This document shows, piece after piece, positions 37,972 to 50,604 of a stretch of DNA of 64,000 nt. The stretch's first letter is position 1. Each line of letters begins with the position of its first letter. A program made the position numbers and the translations under genes. The notes under the pieces are model-generated. The model worked only from the letters and a program-made list of their open reading frames with translations, was not told the DNA's origin and did no database searches. The stretch covers positions 11,998,041 to 12,062,040 of the forward strand of contig NC_044011.1 of assembly GCF_900496995.4 (NCBI RefSeq). The letters run 5' to 3'. The DNA is from Aquila chrysaetos chrysaetos (taxonomy: Eukaryota > Chordata > Aves > Accipitriformes > Accipitridae).

Positions 37972-40900
37972 AGCTTGACAGTAGCTCTAAAAAGCACCCC
38001 AGCATATGCTGTTTATGTAAAACCGTATGCTTCTGTTTGTTCCAGTCACAGCCCCAGCTAAGAAACTGCAGGATCCAACAATACATCTGATATAGTTTAG
38101 TTCCTGGCTGTTGTCTAAGCTCCAGTGTAAAGAGAAACCAGCAACACGAGTACCTTCAGACAAACCTTAACTTCTTTGTGCCTGTAAGTACCGAGTCCTC
38201 ATCTTAGACCTGTAAGCCATGTGGAACAATAAAACAATTGTTCTTTGGACTCTGATGTGCCAAATACTAGCTTTAAAAATAATCAGTCCATTTCTTCTCG
38301 AGGCTCTGCCTTAATCCATTTTGTGCCTGTCAGTATTGGGTGTTAGATTAAGGTTAAAGATGACAGAAAGCGACAAACTTGACTTCCTGCTCTTTCCTCA
38401 AAACCCCTAGTTCAGATTAGGGTTAGCACAGAGAGGTCAAACAAGAAAGGCTGAAAAACTGGATTTATTGCTGGATCCTGCAAGACTGAAATAAAAACTA
38501 GAACTGGAGATTGGCTTGGGACTCGGAAGTCCCATGGCTTGGGTTAGTTGGAATAGGACAGCAATTTTTATTGATGAAATTATGGACTGAGCGAGGGCTG
38601 TAGACAGGATAAAATGGATTCTAGTTAGATCTGAGACGGGTGAGCTATAGGTACCATAAGGTTTGGGTTTAAGCTCAGAAGCAAAGGCATACGTGTGGTT
38701 TTTCCATTGCTAGATTCGCATGGTCCATGGATTTGTCATCTCCTAAACTGGAATTTTAACTAAAGAGGGGAGGTAGGGGTGGGGAGTTACATTTACTGTT
38801 ACTGTTTGGGCTTGCAGTTCATGAAGTACTTCCACTGTTGGGCCATTGCCATAACCCTAAATTTAGTTTTAAGTGTCACCCTAAGCCTCCTAAGGAATTA
38901 ACAATAAACTAGTTTCCTTTGCCAAAATGACTCCTTACCCTAGTATTGCCTTAAAAGCCTTCCCTATAATCCAGTCATCTTTTACTGCCACAAAATTTCT
39001 TTTTTTTTCCTACATTAATTTTCCTACATTTTTCCTCATTAAGTCCTCATTCCAACTTGGCAAGCCTTACAGGTCCCATCAAAAAGCTTCGGCATAAAGG
39101 GGCCAAAACCCTAATAATCAAGTTGCTTTTAATTGTCCCAGAAACTGTTGTTAACTGTTCATTCCTGTGGGAACAAACTACCATCTTAGTGGTCTGTCTG
39201 AATTGTAATAATGTTGTGCCTTTGTGTCCTTAACAGCTGTTTAGGATCTAGCAATATACTTAACCTACAGGATCTACTGAGTGGAAGCCTCGATTTACTC
39301 AACTCTAACAGTAAACTAGCAACACAGTGATGCTTAGTGCCAAATTTATTTTAAAACCTTCGATTTATTGTCACTGGTACCATCCCAGGTGTTCGTCAGT
39401 GCTGACTGTGTTTCTAACTGACTAAATGGGAAGAATTGTATGAAGAAGACAGATTATTTTTCCACAGCATTAGTATCCAAGAAGGGGCTCTAGAGATCAC
39501 AGTCTCTGCAAGAATCAATTGCTTTGTGGCATTTCTCCTAAATTGTACTGATAGGTCTAGCCTTATGTAATTTCCAGCTCATTAGCCTTTATGTCTGGTT
39601 TATTATCCGAAATTTGTGCAGGTGGTGGAGATTTCACAGGAGGAATCACCGAGGCTCTGTACCAACTTAACATCAACAGTTGCATCTTCAGTTTCTGCCT
39701 AATTGCTGTAGCTAAAAGGGTTCTAAGGGGAAGTTTGAATGTCCAGAAATTGGAGCTGTGATTACATTTACGTACATGTAAAACACATTTAAAGGCATTT
39801 TCTGTTGCTGTGCACTAAACTTTTGCAGAGTCAACAAATCTAACTTTCTACATAGGGCCCTACTGAAATACTAATGCTGAAATTCTGTGTTCATACAAAT
39901 CCCATTGCTGTGGATGATTAACCAGGCAGGAGAGGTATGTTTATGGTTTTCTTATGCAGCAGAAGTCCCTCTCATTTCTTACATTGTCTCTTCCTGGCAT
40001 AAAATTCTTCTGGTATTTTTGTGAACTCAGAGTTTTGAACCATTTGTTAACATTCAGGAAACTTGGACAAAGTATTACTGGCTGAAATTATAATAAAGAA
40101 ACTAATTAAGAAGTTTGACAGTATACAGCAGACCAAAATTCAACTTTCCAAGTGGAAAGTCATATTTTTCTTCACAATTTTCTTATTTGAAAAGTGTTTA
40201 CTAGGTATAGAAACAGCACGCAGTTATCTGAACAACCTGAACACTACTAAAATGACAGATGAACTTAATACTTCCATGCTGGGGTAGCCTGTGTCTGTGG
40301 CATACATGTTCTTTACTGATTACAAACTTTTACACCAGGGGCCAGTTTGCTGCTTGGCACAGCTTTATCTGTTGTTGCTGTACAGTGATCTCAAATGATA
40401 ATACTTCCAAGTAGGGAAATCTGTAGTGAAGTTGGAGTTTGAAAAACAAAACCAAAACACAAATACTGAAAGGATCTGGCTGGAGAAGGGAGGGGAGTGG
40501 GGGGTGTCTCTGATCGCGAGTTGTGGGTGATGTTTAGATTAGCTCTGCTCCTTCCTAGACTAGCCTTTCTTCCCTTTTTAGGTCATTTTCTTTCTTGTAA
40601 AGATACGGAGAAAGTGTTACTGCAATTTCCAAATGTTTGTGCTAATTATAGAAAAGAGAAAGGCAGCACCCTGTACAGTCTTGCTTGTAAAAGGGAAAAC
40701 ATTTATATTATGTGGTAAGCTGATTTGGAAGTATTGGTGATTTCTGTAAAACAGTTGTTGCTGAAAAATTTAGACAGCCTATGTTTCTTCAAAGAGATTG
40801 AACTAAATATAAAGATACCTAGTCTAATGCAAATAATTAAAGACAACTGTTTTAAGAGAAAATGTATTATGTTGATTAATAATCTAAACTAATCAGTGAT

Positions 40901-41992
40901 CTGTGGATCCAAACCTTCTAACTGAAGTCTGACTGTCCTTCTCATGATAATTCTGATAGAAGTTTGAACTAACACTTTCACTGTTTATTCTGATTTCACA
41001 GGACAGCAGCTAAGAAAAGAAAAGCTGAGATTTTACCTTTCTAGTCTGAAGGCTGAAAGAAGACTAAGCCATTTAAGAACCTGTTACCAGATAAGCACTG
41101 CTATTCTTATTTTTTAGTTTTAGGTGCTGTGTCAGAGCAGTGATAACTGCATGAGCTGTTTTAGCTGCTGAGTGCTAGGAGCAGCCTTTTATGCAGACTA
41201 AGCTACACAAGTTCTGGCATGACAGACCATTTTAGGAGTTGTGTTGGAAAATTATATTGTAATAATAGGTAGGATACTACAGGAGATTATTTTCACTTTT
41301 GCACTGGGGTTTGCATAGCATATTTCCTTAAAAAAATAGTTTGTTATTTTTAGAAGTAACTAGGCAGCATAAATACGTGGTAACATCACAGTAAACATTA
41401 CGGGAACACATCCAGGAATAACTGTTCTGGTAGGTTTGTTTTTTCAAAATCCAATAAAAATACAAAGCCATCTCTGCATCGTCCACAGCTGCAAATGTTT
41501 TGGGAGCTGGAGAAAGTCCCAATGTATTTCAGCAGAGGGCCCTTTCAGCATGCCGTATCAGCCTCATCAATGCCCAGATATCAACAAATACGGCAGACAA
41601 GCCCAGCACACAGCTGCCTTCCTGCTTCGAAGCAACCCACACAATTCTTGGAGGGACGCTCCAGGCCAACCTTGCATATCTGTGGAGCGTCTGCACCAGG
41701 GTAATAATATGTCCCTAGGCAAACCCAGGGTTCTGGCAGCCCTAACAGCAATGTGACTCTTCTGCCTGGCACAGAGGGACAGGAGAGAGGCCAAGGATAT
41801 ACTCGGAGGGCTTGTGTAAACTCCTATAGGAGAGTAAAGATTTGATGACTGCAAAGTCACTTGAGCTTCTTAAGTGAAAACCAGTATGTAACAGTAAATC
41901 ATTACAACGCCAACTCATTATAAGGTACATTGTTTGAAACCAGCCTCTTACTGCCAATGGTATATCAAGTTTCTTGTTAAAATATCTACCTC

Positions 41993-42010
41993 GGGAGGGG
42001 GTGGGGGGGG
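41993..42010 (+). other. G-run with quadruplex potential
   Basis: GGGAGGGGGTGGGGGGGG provides enough G runs for a quadruplex on the plus strand. It lies about 75 bp beyond the minus-strand poly(A) signal at 42083-42088. Confidence 0.7.
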
Positions 42011-42082
42011 AAAGTGTTTCAGCCCTTTTGAAACAAGGCACAGTGTAAAAACAAAACACTTGACTGTATGGAATACTAAAAC

Positions 42083-42088
42083 TTTATT
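42083..42088 (-). terminator. Strong minus-strand poly(A) signal of unassigned transcript
   Basis: Read on the minus strand, AATAAAG is followed about 25-45 nt later by a GU/U-rich run (GTGTTTTGTTTTT) with a CA-type cleavage context between. This is a full polyadenylation layout, but no gene in the window obviously ends here; FBXO30's stop is 16 kb upstream. Confidence 0.5.
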
Positions 42089-43985
42089 CCATTAATTAGG
42101 ACAGTACAATCTGACCCAAAATTGATGTGCAATATGACAGATGAATTTTTAAGTAGAAGAATGTGCCTTTTTTGTGGACACTTACATAATCCTTCCACTT
42201 TCAAAAGCAGATGCACACAGACCCCAGTCACTGTGCTCCAGTCTAATGCACCATCTGTAACTGGAGTACGGTTTCAGTGCGCTTAGGACCCCCATCAAAT
42301 TACTGCTTGATAGAACGTTCCTGTGCATTATACACCTGTAACCATTTTAAGAAAAAATTACTGTTTAGTTTTCATTATGCAGACATTCTTCTTCCAAGTG
42401 TTTTAGGTATGGCCAACAATATTTCAGAAAGTCATACACAGCGTTAGAGGGCAAAACATTTGGCACAGTCTTTAAGATCATAGCATCACTTAAGTATTAT
42501 AAATTATGCTTAATTTGCTATCTTCAGAATATAAACTACTAAATTATTGATCTTGAATTCAGGAACAAGAAAAATCCAGTTGCTGTTGTGTAAAAGGTGA
42601 GAAAATGCACTTGTTAGTTTGCAAAGCAAACATGGGAAAGAAAGTTAAGAAAAGTTTCTTCTCAATATGCTCTTAAGCAATACATTTCTAGCTCCAAAGC
42701 TGACTGGAACTTAAAGTACAGCATTAAAAACCGGAAGTCTTGCAGAAAAGTCTTCTGACTAGATTTTAAGGAAGTTAGAAATAGAACCATTTCATTGTAT
42801 AGTAATTAAACAGCTTTGTTCCCTTTACTCTTTTTAAAAAAAGTAAGCAAACACAAACTGAGGGATGCTACCCTGCAAGTCATGACCTGTATAACAGGAA
42901 AGGGAACAGAGGATGAAATGTAGAGATGATTATTCATTTGAATATACAATTCTCAGTGGTTACTATATGCCTCTCATAATACAAGAAATCCAACTTATTG
43001 GTGACTGACCTTACCAATCAATTTCTTTCTCCAGATATATTAAAAAATAGTAACAACTTAAAGCCTTTTTCTTAGACTGAAACTGGATTAAAAAAAAAAA
43101 TCCAGAAGTGGTCTTTAGATAAACAAACTATCTTTAATGTCTAGGTAAAGTGGCAGCAGAAAGAAAAAAAAAAAAAAATCCAGAAACCACTCTGCTTCCT
43201 ACCTGACAGTCCCACCACACACAAAAAATAAGAAGAGGTTGTATCATCAGCCAAATCTAATAAAGAAGTACATTTAATTCTCAAGTGTATAATAGCATAC
43301 AGAGTATCTACTCCATTATCTTCTTTCCTTGTATGAATATGTTGCTGTATCACTGTATCAATCCAATACTTTGCTGCTGCTTCCTCATCTTCTTGGTTTC
43401 ATGCATTTACCAATTTTTCAACTGCACATTTCTTGTTTCTCTTTTAAAGGAACTTTATTTCAGCTTATTTGGCAAGCTTCCCTGAATTCACTTACCTGAC
43501 ACACAAATAATCCTTGCTGAGGAACAAACACTGTTTTCATCCAGCCGTAAAGAAACCCTTGAAAATAGGAATTGCAGTCTAGAATGAGAGTGTAAACAGC
43601 CTGCAACTTAGCAACCTTCCACAGGTCACGGCAACAGCTCGCAGCCAAGAGCCAGATGATGTGTATGACATACTTTGGAGACTAGATCATAGATGGGGCA
43701 CTCCTACTACTTAATTTGGTGTGTGTATGTTGCTGTGTACCATAGTGACCTGTTTCCACTTGAGCTTGAGTTGTCCCACAGATGCCTTCCCATTAGCACA
43801 GCCAGTCCCTCAAGGTAACCCCAACATGGAAGCCACAGCTGGCTACTCAAAAGCTGTACCTGGCCCCTAAGTCACCACCAGCTGACCACTTCTTGGTTTC
43901 TTCTTCACCTGTTTTGAAGGAATAACAGTTTGGAGATCAGCCCAAAAATAGATCAGTCGTGTTCATGAACAATATTACAATAGCC

Positions 43986-44010
43986 TTTGAAGTACAGTAT
44001 GTACTTCAAA
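43986..44010. repeat. Perfect inverted repeat, 10-bp arms, 5-bp loop
   Basis: TTTGAAGTAC and GTACTTCAAA flank AGTAT. Confidence 0.95.
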
Positions 44011-44646
44011 TAGTCTCCTTGTAGAGTTACACTTGCATTACACATATATCTTACATCGTCTTGAGCAGCTGTGAGCACACTTCCATTTTCAAATGACATT
44101 GTCTTTCTCAGTACTTTTTGCTCCTTACTGCATGAAGATAGAATTATACAACCTGTCTGAAACTTACTATGTCTTCTCCCCCCAAAGTGGTGTTAAGTTT
44201 ACCGAAAAACACCACCTAGATCTAATTATCCTACTTACAGATTCCTTCTTGGTTTACTTGTGTACGTCAAGTCATCTGCACATTCACATAGGCACAATAT
44301 TCTCAAGCTAAGATCATTATGGAAGGCTTAGTGCTATACAAAATATTGTTGCCAAAAGCCTTTCCTACTCCAAGATAAACCTAAATAGAAAAGTTCATAG
44401 ATTCACAGACTAGTAACAGGCACTAATTTGGCCAAAATTGAATAGTTCTTGAGTATGTCACTCATGACCTCAAATTCCAGGTAAGTGGAATTATTTTCTT
44501 AAATTATCAATTAGTTTTTGCTTCATAGCAAACTTCTTGTATGGGAAACTTGTAGAATAAATCCTGATCTGATCTCTCACTTTTCAGGTTCCTACCCATA
44601 AGACAATGAAATAGAGTTTTTAAAAATGTATTTATATATGAATTGT

Positions 44647-44675
44647 TGGAACTAGTTTGCATCGAACTAGTTCCA
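44647..44675. repeat. Perfect inverted repeat, 11-bp arms, 7-bp loop
   Basis: TGGAACTAGTT and AACTAGTTCCA flank TGCATCG. Confidence 0.95.
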
Positions 44676-44759
44676 TACAAACTTCAAGCCCTCTTTGAGT
44701 TCCTGTGAGCCAACCAACCTTTCTTTGTAGTGTGCAGTAGTTCTTTAATGTAGTACAAT

Positions 44760-44788
44760 ATCACGTTCCAAGTTCTCAAGAACGTGAT
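44760..44788. repeat. Perfect inverted repeat, 9-bp arms, 11-bp loop
   Basis: ATCACGTTC and GAACGTGAT flank an 11-base spacer. It lies 85 bp from the preceding inverted repeat. Confidence 0.93.
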
Positions 44789-47700
44789 CTTGTTTAAAAA
44801 CCAGTTCTTTACACTGCATACATTTATGAGTATTTTTAACTTATTACTGATTACAGCTATCCCAGTGGTTAAAATATTCTTAAGGAGGAAAAGGGAAAGG
44901 GAATAGAACTATTAGACCGGCCTGATGTCCAGTCTGGATAGACAGGAGCGGCACAGTAAAGCATTTGATGAGCAGTTACTAGATTTCCTTTGAAGCATCC
45001 ACATTTCAAATGACAAACTGAAAGCAACAATTAAGCTCTGTATTTTCAGTTCTACTGTAAGTATGAAGATGCAAATAAAATAACTTTTTTTTAACTTAGT
45101 AATCAATGATACTGATACTGTAACTATTCACTACCCTGACTGCATTAAATGGCACAAAAAATAAACTGTATCCTTCAGCATTTCAAAAAGATCTAGGTGT
45201 GATAACTCAGTCTATTGCTTCCATAATCAGAACTTCTGAGAGTATCTGTCCTGACCTAGTGAATACGACCGGTGCTATTGCACAGTTCCTCCTCACCAGG
45301 AACAGCACTATATTAAGTGAGGTACTGACTATGTGTTCCAAATAACAGACCACTTACTTTACGTTTGCTTTCTGAATTACCCCATTTTCAGCTATACACC
45401 CATTTCTTTCAAATTACATGGATTCTATCAATATATAATAACCAACAAGCTAAAATAATTGACGGGGTTTTCTTCAACTATATTTCTAAGAAGTGATTAT
45501 GCACACAAAAGGCATATTTAATATTTGCATGTTGATTTGCATATTCTTCTTAGTAACTGTCTACAGGTACTTGTTTGTCTGTTATCTACCATTCTACTGT
45601 GGGACAGTTAGAAGTCTGGCAAAGTTATCAACGTCAATACGTTTAAAAAAAAAAAAGTCAAGCCTGTTGCCACGTGTGACCAGTTGAATAATCCATGCTA
45701 CAGCATGCGCAAAGCCAAGCACTGGAGGTGAGATGGCAGTCGCAGACCTATCCACATTCATACACAACCACCATCTGAAGGAGAACAACTTCAGTATTAT
45801 TTTATTCCAGAAAGATCCTATACTGAACAAGCACAAGACTTACATCTTTTTAGACCTAATACTGCAAAAGCTGAGCCCACCATTGTTCACCTGCCAAAGT
45901 AAATGAGCCAAGGTGGCATATTCTGTTGGAACAACTACATTAGATTTATCTTCTCATGCTTTTCCTTTCAGTATTTTTAAGGAGAGCACAAATCAGTATT
46001 CATATCATTCTGGTCTCCATGTCTTTGTAGGGAAAGTTAAACCAATCTGTCTTACCAAATGAGGTTCTCTGACATTTTTAAACACTAAACCTTAAAAGGT
46101 GGGTGTTTCTTTCTTCATATTTAAAAAGCGTAAAATAAAAACCACTGACTGTTAGTGCCTTCACTTACTAGTAGAAAGATTCATAATGACTCCAGCAAAA
46201 GCATTCCGATTTGGAAGCCTAAAGCCAAGACTTTAATTATTAGAGGTAACAGATAAACCAGTACCCTCTATTGATTTTATCAGCATAGAAAGGATTAAGT
46301 CACTCTGGAAATACACCTTCCATTTTCTATGCTTTTAAGCCATATATTTGGGTATTTAACATTGGTGCAAGTTTCAACTTAAGACTTTATGAAAATAAAA
46401 CTAATTGCTGTTTCTAAAGCTATTAAATAATGCTCTTTAATATAATTTAGGCTAGTATGACTGCAAATTAGGAGTCTCACTGGGGAGAGCCAGTGGGATG
46501 TTATTTTTGAACAATGCAAGGAAAATAACAGAAATTAAGAAAAAAGGCAATAGTGCAAAGAAACTGTTCACTGTCTGTACTACATAGTCTTCAAGAGCAG
46601 CTAATAATTCTTCTGCTGCCACTCTCAGCCATGCTTTTTGCAAAGCTCAATGGATTTCATTAAAGTTCACATACAATCAGCTCAAAATTTAAAGGGGATA
46701 ATTAAACTTCAGCTCCTGATTTGGATAGGATATAAATTTTTTTGAACATTGCAATTCTTCTCTGCCTCTCAGAAATGCTTGCAAATATAACAACTTTTTC
46801 TTTAAGGACATGTCCTCAACCAGAGAACTATAGAAGGGAAAGCTACTGAATTGTTACTTGACAGCTGAGTAGAGTGATGGATGAATTGCACATTATCACC
46901 TAAAAGAGCTTATTTCAGACTTGGAGAACTAGTACTTTGTTCTAGAGCTGAGATATATTTTAAGCAGCAAGCAGTATGACCTGGATTAGAACAGTCTGAA
47001 AATTGCATGGAAGTCAACTGAATCCACTCATTTCCCCACAAACACCTCTTTTATGTAAATTTAGTAATAGTGTTATCATACACCAGAACATGAATATGTA
47101 CAACACGTATATCCCTGTAGCTAATAAACTTAAGACTGTTCTACTGAGAACAAAAATACTCAAAAATCTGTGAAAAGTTGTATTTACATAACAAACCCAG
47201 CTGGCATCACTTTTCACTCCAGTGCTTCTGAGTCAGATAAACAAGTTGCTGGCAGTCTTTCCTAAGTAAACATGTTCTGTTAAGGTTTCTGTCCATACCA
47301 CTACAGAATGAATGGCTTTGTATTACCTTTATTATTCTGTATTTATTAATACTTGTTTTGCAGTGGCATATCTTTGTTCAAACGTTAGTACCTGCATAAA
47401 TTCAAGGAAATAGAAACCAACATGTTTGATACATTGATCCAACTAAACACAAATTGAACTCTGCATGAATTTCACAGAATTACTGTAGTCATAGCTTTAC
47501 CATCTCACTTCATTTCAATGTGATCACATCTATACAATCCATAGGAAGCAATAAATAGTGATTATTTTTTTTTCCTCACCCAAGCTGCATTACGGACGAG
47601 TTTGTCAGAACATCCCCTTGAAGCCTAACAGCAACTTTAAAGGTCTCTGACATCAGCATCAAACAGTGTTTTGAAAAAAAATCATTACTTCTATTGTTAA

Positions 47701-50055
47701 TCCCACTTACACCGATGTAAAAACCCAATAGACTAGCATTTAATGTCACAGAGGGCAACAGAAGTGACAGTAAATCTGCTGGGAGAGTGCATTTGGCAAT
47801 GATGGGATCACTGACAGTACAGGCTAGATGTTGGCTCCTAGCATATCCTGAGGCAATTCCTCAATCAAATTATTTGTGGAGTAGTATGTCATTAGCTGGG
47901 TTACAGTAAATGACCAGATAAATTCTCTCAATCTGTTCCAGCTGCAAAGTATAACACATCTGCTAACACTACCATGATGTCTCAGCTGATTAATGGGTAA
48001 CTCATTATATTGCAGTAGCTGGCAATTATAAGCTATGTGGTCACATGTGTCTGGCAGCAGGTAACTAACTCCCTTCTCATGGGCGAGTCCCCAGCTAATG
48101 ATGTGCAACTGGTAGTGTTCTCCCTACCTTCTCCAGTCTCTCCTCAGCTTAGTTGCAGCTTGAGCACAACTCAAATTTTACCCCTGTGAATGCAAGTCAC
48201 TCTAACCTGATACACTGCATCAAACTTTGAAGAAAAACATTCTCATATGATCTTCACGTAACCATCAGGTTCTTGCTCAAGATCCAAAGTAGCACAGCAC
48301 GCTTCAGTTTGGCCACTAGTTAACTTTTCCCTGAGCTCTGTCAGGTCACAACTGCCAGGGAATACCCAACCACCTTGTGTGTTGTTCTCAGTAACTACCA
48401 GAATTAACACTAAGTTGTTCATCCAACTTCTGTCAGTTAAGAGTGGCTTAAAGTTCAAACAGAATATTCCAAAGGCAGGCTGTGCCCTAACTCTCTCAAC
48501 CCTACTTTTCCTGAGAGTATACCTGTGGTCAGAGCAAAATTAAAGACCAGTTACAATTTATCTTGACTAATTGTCAAAGCATAAATTATACCATATTCTC
48601 CACCTGTTTTGAATATTTCTTACTGACATTTTATTTCACCTATGGATGTTCTGTCCAACCTTGTTTAACACACCTAGATAGGAGGTAACTATTTGATACA
48701 GGTTTCTCTGTTATTCTGGGAGTGCTTAATGTAGTGGAATAATTTAACATCATTCATTCTATGAGGAGAGAAAGGTGAAAGCAACAGAGAACTCAGAAGC
48801 AGCTCTCACAGTGATTAAAATGTGAGAAACAGTGCCTTATTAATGAATGTTCATTCTCTACTTAATTTGGAGACAAGACAAACTGGATCTTCCACATTGA
48901 AATGCCCTAACCATTCAGCTGTTACTCTGAACATCTCGCTTGCTTTCTTGACATAAACCATACCAAAAAGTTTGTGTTTCATTGCAAAGCAGAAGGAAAA
49001 TATAGATAAAAACCTCATTTTTTTCCTGCAAAACAATTACAGCTTTCCAGTTGAGTATTGCTGAGTGACATTAAACCACAGAGCCCACTTTACTCCATCA
49101 TTAACACTGCAACCCTGATGACAAATCTAGTTAAGGCTTCAACACCTGCTCTGGATCAAAACCCAAGTCAAACTGTTCAACCACTTGAGTAAAAGGAAAC
49201 AAGGAAGTTGTCTATTAAGAAGCGAAATCTTTTGAGCGGTGCTATTGTTGCTAATGCATACTATGAGTACATATGCATTCAGTAATTTAAAACCAAGTGC
49301 ATTTTAGTCTGAGCTAGGACCTTCATGACATGGTCAGACCCTTCCCTCTCATGTAGCAGGGATGGTGCTCGCCTCTCTTGCTAAGTCACAGGACCTCATC
49401 ATCTCATATATGGTGCAAATCAACACAGTAAGCCTTGGATCTCAGCCTCCCAAGCCCTTCCGTGTTCCTTCCAGCTTCCAAGCCCCACTGGAAATGGCAT
49501 AAACAGGCATATGGAGGATACATCTCAAGTAGCTTTCCAGTGACTACAGAACAGTCCTTTTTCTACACACACAGGATTTCTCTTTTTGAATGGAGACAAC
49601 TACACCTGAGAAACAAATTGCCACACAAACAAAAGAGGTGAAGTGCTTTCTAATAGGTTTTGTTCTTGGGTTTGGTCTTGGCTGGCTGCCAGACACCCAC
49701 CCAGCCATTCTTTCACTCCCCCTCTCCAACAGGATGGGAAGAAAGATGGAAAAGCTCCTGGGTTGAGATAAGGACAGGGAGATCACTCACCAATTACTGT
49801 CACAGGCAAAAAAGAATTGACTTGGGGAAAATTAAATTTATTGCCAGTTAGAGTAGGATGGTGAGAAACAAAGACAAAACTAAAGACACCGTTCCCCCCA
49901 CCCCTCTCTCCTCTTCCCAGGCTCAACTTGACTCTTTCACTCCTGACTCTTCTATCTCCTTCCCCCCACAAACAGCACGGGGGGGTGGAGAATGGGGGTT
50001 GTGGTCAGTCAATAACAGCTCCTCACTCCTGCTCATTCCTCCTTGCACTCTTTCC

Positions 50056-50440
50056 CTGCTCCAGCATGGGTTCCATCCCATGGGATACAGTCCTTCACAA
50101 GCTGCTCCAACATGAGTCCTTCCCACGGGCTGCAGTTCTTCAAGACCTGCTCCAGCATGGGTCCCTCCCATGGGCTGCAGTCCTTCAGGAGCACACTGCT
50201 CCAGCGTGGGTCCCTCCCATGGGCTGCAGTCCTTCAGGAGCACACTGCTCCAGCTTGGGTCCCCCGTGGGGTCACAAGTCCTGCCAGAAAACCTGCTCCG
50301 GCATGGGCTCCTGTCTCCACGGGTCCGGAGGTCCTGCCAGGAGCCTGCTCCAACGTGAGCTTCCCACGGGGTCACAGCCTCCTTCAGGCACCCACCTGCT
50401 CCGGCGTGGATCTCCCTGGGCTGCAGGGGGACAGCCTGCC
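50056..50440. repeat. Minisatellite inside the LTR, units of about 45-52 bp
   Basis: Units begin with CTGCTCC at 50056, 50102, 50147, 50196, 50245, 50293, 50345 and 50396, giving spacings of 46, 45, 49, 49, 48, 52 and 51 bp. Each carries a version of CATGGG...CCCATGGGCTGCAGTCCTTCA; similarity is highest in the 50147-50245 units and lower toward the right. Confidence 0.85.
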
Positions 50441-50462
50441 TCACCATGGTCTTCCCCGGGGG

Positions 50463-50604
50463 CTGCAGGGGACTCTCTGCTCCGGCGCCTGGAGCATCTC
50501 CTCCCCTCCTTCTGCACTGACCTTGGGGTCTGCAGGGGACTCTCTGCTCCGGCGCCTGGAGCATCTCCTCCCCTCCTTCTGCACTGACCTTGGGGTCTGC
50601 AGGG
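50463..50604. repeat. Perfect 67-bp tandem duplication inside the LTR
   Basis: The 67 bases from 50463 to 50529 are repeated exactly at 50530-50596, with a partial third start (CTGCAGGG) at 50597. The perfect identity indicates a recent event, younger than the surrounding diverged minisatellite. Confidence 0.92.

Noticed and set aside
44391-44420. Possible antisense CR1 tail (TCATAGATTCACAGACTAG)
   Set aside because: Only a short tail-like match is present, and the adjoining sequence does not continue with CR1 motifs.
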